A DNA stretch of 56,719 bases, from the NCBI GenBank assembly GCA_910579975.1, contig CAJTWU010000011.1, forward strand, positions 1 through 56,719, read 5' to 3'. This DNA is from an uncultured Vampirovibrio sp. GTDB lineage: Bacteria; Cyanobacteriota; Vampirovibrionia; Gastranaerophilales; Gastranaerophilaceae. Made by a program: the position numbers and the translations under genes. Numbering within the stretch: the first letter of the stretch is position 1; each line of letters starts with the position of its first letter. The notes beneath the pieces are model-generated. The model was not told the DNA's origin. It did not search any database and worked only from the letters and a program-made list of their open reading frames with translations. Below are positions 1 through 6,556 of this stretch, piece after piece.

Positions 1-135
1 GCGGTTAAAGAACTTGATAACAGAACTTCTGCTCAAGAACAAAAAATTAAAGAACTCGAAAAACAAAATATAGAGCTTATTAAACAAAATACAAAAATTC
101 TAAAACGCATTGAAGCATTAGAAAAAAGAAAATAA
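1..135 (+). CDS. C-terminal fragment of a coiled-coil tailed protein (possibly S74 chaperone-type tail)
   Basis: The first 44 codons are open and end at TAA 133-135; the start lies outside the window. The visible residues form a charged heptad-like helix (AVKELDNRTSAQEQKIKELE, then repeats of KQN and KIL, ending RIEALEKRK). This resembles the helical end that follows intramolecular chaperone (peptidase S74) domains of tail-fibre-like surface proteins, where a KAVKEL-type helix runs into a coiled coil. Only the tail is visible, so the family assignment is a guess; the coding frame itself is well supported because it stops just before a terminator hairpin. Confidence 0.5.
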   Translation, partial: AVKELDNRTSAQEQKIKELEKQNIELIKQNTKILKRIEALEKRK

Positions 136-161
136 TACAATAATTATTGCTAAAACTTTTT

Positions 162-188
162 CGGCGAAGTGAACTCAACACTTCGCCG
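162..188. terminator. Bidirectional terminator hairpin
   Basis: A perfect 10-bp stem (CGGCGAAGTG / CACTTCGCCG) with a 7-base loop lies between two convergent genes. The plus side is followed by a T-rich stretch (CTTGCTTTTGTT) and the minus side by AAAAAGTTTTAG-like sequence, so it can end both transcripts. Confidence 0.75.
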
Positions 189-198
189 CTTGCTTTTG

Positions 199-1743
199 TT
201 ATGTTTCTTTTTTAATATTTTTAAGCAGCAAGATTAATGGAATTGTCAGAGCACTTGCAACAGCAAAAACTCTAAACGCGTCGATAAATGCAGACAAGTT
301 TGCTTGTTGCTGCAATAGGCGATAAACCATATGCTGCCCCATATAATTTGCTGTATGCAAATCTACGGTTGAAGAAAACGCTCCAGCCATAGCATGAACT
401 CTTTCCACAAAAGGTTGATAAGTATCCGTTAAATGATTAATCAACATATACTGATGCTTCTGTGCTCCGCGAGAAAGCAATGTTGCAACAATAGACGTAC
501 CAAATGCACCGCCAATATTCTTAAGCAGATTTTGTAAACCGCTGGCATTTGTCATCTGTTCATTTTTAATAGTCGCAACCGAAAGTGTAATAATAGGTAT
601 CATAGCAAGTCCTAAGCCCACTCCAAATAAAAAGTTAGGAATTGCAATATTCATTGTTGAAATTTGCAAGTTCAAATCACCTAACATCCAGCTTCCACCG
701 GCAATACAACCTAAACCTATCATAACTAAAATTCTATTATCAATAACATTAGCTAATGTTGCACATAACACCATAGCAGTTAAAGCACCTACACCTCTTG
801 GCATCATTGAAAGTCCGCTTTTATAAGCATCATAACCCATTAATGATTGTAAAAATTGAGGTAATATAGCAAGCGAAGCCAATAATACCATCTGCATTAC
901 TATCTGTACACCTGTTCCTATCAAAAAATTCTTATCTCTAAAGACAGATAAATCAACAAGTGCCTCTTTATTCTTAAGCTGGGAAATTAAAAACGCAATT
1001 CCCATAACACAAGAAAGTGCCGATAGCCAGCATATCCACGGAGCATTAAACCAATCGGCATTATTACCTTTGTCTAATACAACCTGAAGAGTCAAAAGCC
1101 AAACAGAAAGCGTAAAAAAACCAAATAAATCTGTTTTGACTCCGAGCTGTTTTCTCGCATACGGCGGGTCATAAATAAACACTTTTGAAAGCCAAAGAGC
1201 AATCACACCTATAGGCAAGTTAATATAGTAAATAAAAGGCCAAGACCAATTCTCTGTAATCCAACCTCCGAGAACAGGTCCGATAATCGGTGCAATAACA
1301 ATAACTAAACCAAACATAGCCATTGCTTTACCACGTTCTTCTGGTTTAAAATTCTCCAATAAAATCGCTTGTGAAATAGGAAGCAAACCGCCGCCTCCGA
1401 TACCTTGAAGAATTCTTGCCAAAACCATCTGTTCAAGGTTTTGTGATAACCCGCAAAGAGCAGAAGCAATAGTAAAAAGAATAATACTAAACATAAAAAA
1501 GTTTTTACGTCCAAGTACCTTACTAAACCAGCCAACCATAGGAATAACAATCCCGCTGGCAATCAAATAGAATGTCAAAATCCACATTGACTCTTCACGG
1601 CTTACAGAAAAACTTCCCGCCATATGAGGAAGCGCAACATTTGCAATTGTTTCATCCAGAACAAACATAAACGCTGCTGCCATTGTAGGCAAACAAGCAA
1701 GCCACGGATTTATATTAACATTCTCTTCAATATTCTCTGCCAT
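199..1743 (-). CDS. emrB: MFS multidrug efflux transporter, EmrB/QacA (DHA2, 14-TMS) family
   Basis: The 514-residue protein has the length and hydrophobic pattern of 14-helix DHA2 proton-driven drug exporters of the inner membrane. Family motifs are present: LDETIANVALPHMAG in helix 1 (motif D1), GRKNFF after helix 2, RILQGIGGGGLLPISQAIL in helix 4, and GPVLGGWITENWSWPFIYYINLP in helix 5. In diderms such a protein usually works with an EmrA-type periplasmic adaptor and a TolC-type channel; neither is adjacent here. The ATG has no Shine-Dalgarno but sits 6 bases after a TAATAT box, suggesting a leaderless transcript. The substrate cannot be read from sequence. Confidence 0.9.
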   Translation of the reverse strand: MAENIEENVNINPWLACLPTMAAAFMFVLDETIANVALPHMAGSFSVSREESMWILTFYLIASGIVIPMVGWFSKVLGRKNFFMFSIILFTIASALCGLSQNLEQMVLARILQGIGGGGLLPISQAILLENFKPEERGKAMAMFGLVIVIAPIIGPVLGGWITENWSWPFIYYINLPIGVIALWLSKVFIYDPPYARKQLGVKTDLFGFFTLSVWLLTLQVVLDKGNNADWFNAPWICWLSALSCVMGIAFLISQLKNKEALVDLSVFRDKNFLIGTGVQIVMQMVLLASLAILPQFLQSLMGYDAYKSGLSMMPRGVGALTAMVLCATLANVIDNRILVMIGLGCIAGGSWMLGDLNLQISTMNIAIPNFLFGVGLGLAMIPIITLSVATIKNEQMTNASGLQNLLKNIGGAFGTSIVATLLSRGAQKHQYMLINHLTDTYQPFVERVHAMAGAFSSTVDLHTANYMGQHMVYRLLQQQANLSAFIDAFRVFAVASALTIPLILLLKNIKKET

Positions 1744-1749
1744 AGGAAA

Positions 1750-1795
1750 ATATTAGCACAAGTGTGTTGCAAAAACAACATGTAATATTTGCAAC
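1750..1795 (-). promoter_or_regulatory. emrB promoter flanked by a GTTGCAA inverted repeat
   Basis: On the minus strand TTGTTT (1773-1778) and TAATAT (1750-1755) are 17 bases apart, and TAATAT is 6 bases from the emrB ATG. The inverted repeat GTTGCAA (1766-1772) / TTGCAAC (1789-1795) brackets the -35 box. This is where a TetR- or MarR-type repressor of an efflux pump would bind, but no such gene is adjacent. The repressor role is inference. Confidence 0.45.
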
Positions 1796-1798
1796 ATA

Positions 1799-2644
1799 TT
1801 AGAACCTTGTATATGAACCTATAACCCTTACACTTTTGCAATGCGGTTCTAAATCTTTAATAAGATTTTTCACAATTTCATCTTTTCTATGACCGGCAAA
1901 ATCAATGAAAACTGCTTGTTCTTCAGCACGGTTATTCATCATTTTTGAACTAATATGAGTTATATTAACATGGTATTTTACAAACACCTGAACAATATCC
2001 ATCAATGCACCTTGACGATCATTAAGGAAAAGTACAATACTTGTTTTGTCATCGCCTGTTGGTTCTGTATCACCGTCGCCAATTACAATAAATCTTCTAT
2101 TATTGTCTTTATCATTTTCAATATGTTCTTTTAGAACATTTAAATTATAGATTTCAGCTGTTTTATGTGTACCAATAATAGAATATGTAAGATTATAGTT
2201 ATTCAAAAGTCTTGCTGATTCATCCATATTTTCTGCCATGATAATATTTAGTTGTCTTGGCATTTCATCACGAACAAAATTTTTACATTTAGCAAGTGCA
2301 TTCGGATTAGCAATTAAACCCATTATGCTGTAAAACTCTGTTGTTTTAGAAAGAATACAATCATTAACTGGAATAACAGTTTCTGCCAAAATTTGAATAT
2401 TCTGGTTCTTAGTCATAATAAGATTATCAATTGTTTCTCTTATCATTCCTTTATAACTGGTTTCAACAGGTAATACTGCAATTGCATTACAGTTTTCATC
2501 AACATATTCAATACATTCTTTAATTGATGCCAATGAGCGTTGATAAAGATACAAATCATATTTTTTAAACAAACTGTCTTTTGCTATTTCAGAATATGAA
2601 CCGCCCAGACCAAGGCATATTACTTCATTAAAATCTCTAAACAT
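1799..2644 (-). CDS. Prephenate dehydratase-like protein with ACT domain, catalytic motif degenerate
   Basis: The 281-residue protein follows the PheA-type plan: a two-lobed periplasmic-binding-like dehydratase domain (about residues 1-195) and a C-terminal ACT domain (about 205-281). Family landmarks are altered. GPxGTFS reads GLGGSYS, PIENS reads PVETS, and the TRF catalytic motif reads NNRRF, so the catalytic threonine is arginine. In the ACT domain GAL is kept, but the phenylalanine-binding ESRP region reads ISSKMM. By family knowledge the Thr change should abolish prephenate decarboxylation/dehydration. It may therefore be a regulator or a different enzyme. ATG 2644 is preferred over an upstream TTG because GGAG lies 5 bases before it. 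Confidence 0.75.
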   Translation of the reverse strand: MFRDFNEVICLGLGGSYSEIAKDSLFKKYDLYLYQRSLASIKECIEYVDENCNAIAVLPVETSYKGMIRETIDNLIMTKNQNIQILAETVIPVNDCILSKTTEFYSIMGLIANPNALAKCKNFVRDEMPRQLNIIMAENMDESARLLNNYNLTYSIIGTHKTAEIYNLNVLKEHIENDKDNNRRFIVIGDGDTEPTGDDKTSIVLFLNDRQGALMDIVQVFVKYHVNITHISSKMMNNRAEEQAVFIDFAGHRKDEIVKNLIKDLEPHCKSVRVIGSYTRF

Positions 2645-2665
2645 ATAAACTCCGCTTTTCAACTC

Positions 2666-2694
2666 ATTATACCTAAAAAACTAACCAATGTGAA
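2666..2694 (-). promoter_or_regulatory. Promoter of the prephenate-dehydratase-like gene
   Basis: On the minus strand TTCACA (2689-2694) is followed after 17 bases by a perfect TATAAT (2666-2671). It lies downstream of the terminator of the structured RNA gene, so the two minus-strand units are separately transcribed. Confidence 0.6.
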
Positions 2695-2712
2695 CCTGCT
2701 CATCATCCCGCT

Positions 2713-2746
2713 AAAAAGGCGTACACGAAACTTATCCATGTACGCC
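2713..2746 (-). terminator. Intrinsic terminator of the structured RNA
   Basis: Stem GGCGTACA / TGTACGCC (2718-2725 with 2739-2746), 13-base loop, followed on the minus strand by TTTTT (2713-2717). Confidence 0.8.
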
Positions 2747-2922
2747 AAACCTTATCATAAAAAGCGATTTTGTTACCTGCTAGATAGCAGGTGGGTGAGT
2801 GCCTTGGAACCTCCGTTTCCCGCTGGCGATTTGTTATCGGCGGGTATACTTCATTGAACCAGAGAGCTTACTCTCCCTTTTAGTAAAAAATGTAGGAACA
2901 AAATAAACTCTTTATGAAAGGT
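2713..2922 (-). ncRNA. Independent structured non-coding RNA gene (about 210 nt), class not identified
   Basis: On the minus strand a strong promoter (TTGAAA 2952-2957, 17-base spacer, CATAAT 2929-2934) precedes a gene-free stretch. This stretch folds into a closing helix: 2908-2916 with 2756-2764 (9 pairs, one G-U) continued by 2897-2903 with 2768-2774 (7 pairs). Inside are three hairpins: 2862-2875, 2819-2844 (9 bp with a 3-base bulge) and 2775-2792 (7 bp, AGAT loop). An 8-bp terminator hairpin (2718-2746) and a T run (2713-2717) follow. There is no ORF with a ribosome site. Size and layout suit a stand-alone sRNA or a riboswitch-like junction. I see no hallmark of 6S, tmRNA, SRP RNA, RNase P or a common riboswitch. 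Confidence 0.65.
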
Positions 2923-2928
2923 AATAAT

Positions 2929-2965
2929 ATTATGGCATGGATTTTAAGTGATTTCAATATATAAT
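2929..2965. promoter_or_regulatory. Divergent promoters: structured RNA (-) and rqcH (+)
   Basis: The minus-strand RNA promoter uses -10 CATAAT (2929-2934) and -35 TTGAAA (2952-2957), spacer 17. The plus-strand rqcH promoter has TATAAT at 2960-2965, 6 bases before the ATG at 2972, with no clear -35. The two polymerase sites overlap, so transcription of one would interfere with the other. Confidence 0.6.
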
Positions 2966-2971
2966 AGGGCT

Positions 2972-4480
2972 ATGATTAATATTGATTTTTTGACACTTAG
3001 AGCATTTTTTATCGAAAATATAGATTTCTTTATCGGAGCAAGACTGCAAAAAATACAACAGCCAACGAGAAGGGAGTTTATTTTATCTTTAAGAAATAAC
3101 TCGGAAAGTCGAAAGTTTTACATTAACATTAATCCGCAAATCTATCATGTAGCTTTTATCGAAAATGATAGAAGACTGATTGAATTTCCAAAACACCCGC
3201 CCATGTTTTGCATGCTTCTCAGAAAATATCTTGAAGGCTGTAGGATTTTTGATGCTGTTGTTATTGAAAATGAAAGAATTTTAGAATTTCATTTTGAGAC
3301 TTATGATGAATTATCTCAAAAGCGTTCTTTATGCTTATGCGTTGAGCTTATGGGCAAACACTCTAATGTTATTTTGTATGATAGAGAAACTTCTGTCATT
3401 ATAGGATGTGCACACAATGTCGGAGCAGAAAAAAGCAGATATAGAGAGTTACAGGGTGGTTTAAAATACATCTATCCTCCTAAAAATACCGGATTATCAA
3501 ATGAACTCAAAGAACAATTTAAGGGAATTTCACAAGATAAAATTAATGAATATTTGCATACTGAAGTTTTCAGACCGGCAATTTTAGGCGATAGATACAC
3601 TTTGTTTGAAGAACTTCTTGAGGGTGCTCATCCTCAAAAAACGATTAATTCAATGCTTGATGAGTATTATTCCAAGTTTCAGGAACAAATGGCATTAAAA
3701 TCTGAAAAAGATAAGCTAAATGCTATTGTTTCGGGAAAATTTAAGAAGGTTAATTCGTCAATTGATAAGATTTCTACACTTTTAAAAAAACGCGATAATA
3801 CAGAGAAATACAAATTGTATGGTGAACTTTTGACCGCAAATCTTTACCAGAAAAAAGATTATAATGACAAAATTGAAGTTTTTGATTATATCCATAGTGA
3901 AAATATTACAATTGATTTAGACAATACAAAAACTCTAAATGAGAATGCTCAAAGGTATTTCAAGCTTTATACAAAATCAAAGACAACCAAAGAAAAATCA
4001 ACAGAAATATTAAACGGATTACAAATTGAAAAAGAATATCTGGAAAATATTTTGTACAGTATAAACAGTGCAGAAAACTTGAATGAACTTGACGAAATTA
4101 AATCAGAATTAGGAGTTGAAGAAAAAGTTAGAAAAAAAGAGCAGCCTTCAATAATGAAAGTTGATGTAAACGATTTTGAAGTTTATATCGGACGAAATAA
4201 CAAGCAGAATGACTATATTATTTCTAAACTTTCAAAAGATGAAGATTACTGGTTTCATACAAGACTATGTGCCGGTTCGCATGTGCTTCTAAAGGTACGT
4301 GAAACAGAACCTGATGAAGAGGTTTTATTTGAATGCTGCAAACTGGCAAGAAAATATTCATCAGCAGCCCAGCCTTCTAAAGTGGGAGTGATTTATACCA
4401 AACGCAAGTTTATCAAAAAACCTCCGGCTGCACCTTTAGGCTATGTAATTTATAAGAATGAGAAAGAAGTACTTGTTTAA
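2972..4480 (+). CDS. rqcH: RqcH/NFACT-family ribosome quality control factor (FbpA-like)
   Basis: The 502-residue protein has the NFACT layout: an N-terminal NFACT-N domain (MINIDFLTLRAFF..., FCMLLRKYLEG near residue 75), a central coiled coil (about 230-380) and a C-terminal NFACT-R domain (DYWFHTRLCAGSHV, then QPSKVGVIYT and PPAAPLGYV). Bacterial RqcH binds stalled 50S subunits and recruits tRNA-Ala to add alanine tails to blocked peptides. The NFACT-N Asp-Arg pair needed in the Bacillus protein reads Glu-Arg here (ENERILEF). The ATG at 2972 is chosen because TATAAT ends 6 bases upstream, implying a leaderless mRNA; an upstream TTG at 2948 lies before that box. The 3' end overlaps typA by 4 bases. 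Confidence 0.85.
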   Translation: MINIDFLTLRAFFIENIDFFIGARLQKIQQPTRREFILSLRNNSESRKFYININPQIYHVAFIENDRRLIEFPKHPPMFCMLLRKYLEGCRIFDAVVIENERILEFHFETYDELSQKRSLCLCVELMGKHSNVILYDRETSVIIGCAHNVGAEKSRYRELQGGLKYIYPPKNTGLSNELKEQFKGISQDKINEYLHTEVFRPAILGDRYTLFEELLEGAHPQKTINSMLDEYYSKFQEQMALKSEKDKLNAIVSGKFKKVNSSIDKISTLLKKRDNTEKYKLYGELLTANLYQKKDYNDKIEVFDYIHSENITIDLDNTKTLNENAQRYFKLYTKSKTTKEKSTEILNGLQIEKEYLENILYSINSAENLNELDEIKSELGVEEKVRKKEQPSIMKVDVNDFEVYIGRNNKQNDYIISKLSKDEDYWFHTRLCAGSHVLLKVRETEPDEEVLFECCKLARKYSSAAQPSKVGVIYTKRKFIKKPPAAPLGYVIYKNEKEVLV

Positions 4481-6267
4481 ATGCTTTTAAATTTCACAAG
4501 GTCTTGTTTACGCATTCTCACATTTTCAGGAGTTACTTCAACCAACTCATCTTCTGCAATATATTCCAAGCAGTCTTCAAGAGTCAATTCTTTATGAGCC
4601 TGAAGAGTAACCATAACGTCTGCTGTAGCACTTCTCATATTTGTTAATTTCTTTGTTTTACAAATATTAACTACGATATCTTGAGGACGATTTCCTTCAC
4701 CGATTATCATTCCTCTATAAACCTTAGTTTTTGGTGTAACAAAGAATACACCACGGTCTTCAAATTGTGCTAACGCATATGGAATAGCTTCACCCTGTTC
4801 ATGAGCAAGGATTGAGCCGCTTCTTTGCTTAGGAATATCACCGGCATATGGCTTATATTCATCAAAAGTATGATACATTATACCTTCACCGCGGGTCATA
4901 CGGATGAATTCTGAACGAAAACCGATTAAACCTCTTGCCGGGATTGAAAATCTCATATTTGTTCTGCCATTAGCATTGCTCATTTCCTGCATATTAGCCT
5001 TTCTGCCTGAAAGACGGTCAATACAAGAACCGGCATATTCTTCAGGAACATCTATCAGCAAGTTTTCGTATGGTTCAGATAGATTTTCACCTTCACCTTT
5101 AAAAATAACTTCCGGTTTAGAAACCTGAAACTCGTAGCCTTCACGTCTCATTGTCTCAATTAAGATACCTAAGTGAAGTTCGCCGCGTCCGCTAACTCTA
5201 AAACAATCTGTTGAGTCTGTATCTTCAACTCTTAAACTTACATTCTTTTCCAATTCATCATAAAGACGTTTTCTTAATTGTCTTGAAGTAACAAATTTAC
5301 CTTCCTGACCGGCAAACGGGCTATCATTTACAGAAAAATTCATTTGCAAAGTAGGTTCATCAACCTTAATTAAAGGTAAAGCTTCAATATTATTTAGGTC
5401 ACAAAGTGTTTCACCGATTTGGATATCAGAGAACCCTGCAATACCTACAATATCGCCAGCTTCTGCTGATTCTATTTCAACACGTCCAAGGTCATGGAAA
5501 CCAAACAGCTTAGTTATTTTACCTTTAGAAACACTTCCATCAGCTTGAACCCAGGCAACCTGGTCTTGTGCGCGTATAACGCCGTTAACAACACGTCCTA
5601 TAACAATTCGACCTACATACTCGTTGTAATCAAGAGTTGTCGCTCTAAATTGGAAAGGTTTTGATGAGTCACCCGAAGGTTCAGAAATATTTTCCAGAAT
5701 ACAATCAAGCAACGGCACCATATCTTTTTTCTCATCATCAAGATGTTTAATTGCAAAACCGTTTAAAGAACTTGCATATATATAAGGGAAATCAATCAAA
5801 TCTTCTCTATCGGTAAGTTCGGTAAACAGGTCAAAAACTTTATCTAATGTACCATCCGGATCACCAGCCGGTTTGTCAATTTTGTTTATTACAACAATTA
5901 TTCTTATACCTAATTCTAATGCTTTTGATAATACAAATCTTGTTTGAGGCATTGGACCTTCTGCAGCATCAACGATTAACAAAGCACCATCAACCATACC
6001 CAGAACACGTTCAACCTCTCCACCGAAATCTGCGTGACCTGGAGTATCAACAACATTGATTTTTGTACCTTTGTATTCAATGGAAATATTCTTAGAAAGA
6101 ATTGTAATACCTCTTTCTCTTTCAAGGTCATTACTATCAAGAACACGCTCCTGAACCTGTTGGTTTTCTCTAAAAGCACCGCTTTGTTTAAGCATACAGT
6201 CAACCAGCGTAGTTTTACCGTGGTCAACATGCGCAATAATTGCTATATTTCTAATATTTTTTGCCAT
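4477..6267 (-). CDS. typA: Translational GTPase TypA/BipA
   Basis: The 596-residue protein is full length for the family. It starts with G1 AHVDHGKTT, followed by G2 RGIT in LERERGITILSKN, G3 DTPGHADFGGEVERVL and G4 NKIDKPAGDPD. The C-terminal TypA-specific part contains ARGLIGFRSEF and MTRGEGIMYHTF. TypA binds ribosomes in an EF-G-like way and assists 50S assembly and stress growth. A GAGG ribosome site lies upstream of the ATG at 6267. The gene converges with rqcH, overlapping by 4 bases. Confidence 0.97.
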   Translation of the reverse strand: MAKNIRNIAIIAHVDHGKTTLVDCMLKQSGAFRENQQVQERVLDSNDLERERGITILSKNISIEYKGTKINVVDTPGHADFGGEVERVLGMVDGALLIVDAAEGPMPQTRFVLSKALELGIRIIVVINKIDKPAGDPDGTLDKVFDLFTELTDREDLIDFPYIYASSLNGFAIKHLDDEKKDMVPLLDCILENISEPSGDSSKPFQFRATTLDYNEYVGRIVIGRVVNGVIRAQDQVAWVQADGSVSKGKITKLFGFHDLGRVEIESAEAGDIVGIAGFSDIQIGETLCDLNNIEALPLIKVDEPTLQMNFSVNDSPFAGQEGKFVTSRQLRKRLYDELEKNVSLRVEDTDSTDCFRVSGRGELHLGILIETMRREGYEFQVSKPEVIFKGEGENLSEPYENLLIDVPEEYAGSCIDRLSGRKANMQEMSNANGRTNMRFSIPARGLIGFRSEFIRMTRGEGIMYHTFDEYKPYAGDIPKQRSGSILAHEQGEAIPYALAQFEDRGVFFVTPKTKVYRGMIIGEGNRPQDIVVNICKTKKLTNMRSATADVMVTLQAHKELTLEDCLEYIAEDELVEVTPENVRMRKQDLVKFKSI

Positions 6268-6280
6268 AAAAATTTCCTCT

Positions 6281-6327
6281 AGTGTAAGTTTTACACTTAT
6301 ATTGTATTACAAAAATATACATGTCAA
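6281..6327 (-). promoter_or_regulatory. typA promoter and leader hairpin
   Basis: A perfect TTGACA (6322-6327) and a TACAAT (6301-6306) lie on the minus strand, though only 15 bases apart, which is short. Just before the ribosome site is a 7-bp inverted repeat AGTGTAA / TTACACT with a 3-base centre (6281-6297). It could be an operator or a small leader hairpin. Confidence 0.45.
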
Positions 6328-6411
6328 AACCTTTACAAAGTTAACATTGTTGCGAAACGTAAAGTTATTGATTTTATTGAACTTTAGCAATTGTTTCATT
6401 TTATTAATTTC

Positions 6412-6483
6412 TTGATTAAAATTGTCATTTGAATTATCATTTAATTAGTGGATAAATTTTGGGGAAGAGAATGATATTCTCTT
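6412..6483 (+). promoter_or_regulatory. nrdD promoter and leader inverted repeat
   Basis: TTGATT (6412-6417), 17-base spacer, TATCAT (6435-6440) would give a leader of about 110 bases before nrdD. The leader holds a perfect 8-bp inverted repeat AAGAGAAT / ATTCTCTT with a 3-base centre (6465-6483). It does not match the NrdR-box pattern I know, so any oxygen or NrdR link is unproven. A second possible promoter (TTGAAA 6510, TATAAA 6534) would start too close to the ribosome site. Confidence 0.45.
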
Positions 6484-6556
6484 ATTAAAGGATAGTTAGC
6501 AATAAGTTTTTGAAAATAAATAGCTAGCCTTGATATAAATTAGGAGGTTGAACGTC

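Noticed and set aside
2713..2922. 6S RNA, SRP RNA, tmRNA or RNase P RNA
   Set aside because: The three-hairpin junction does not look like the rod of 6S, and the SRP, tmRNA and RNase P hallmark sequences are absent. Kept as unassigned RNA.
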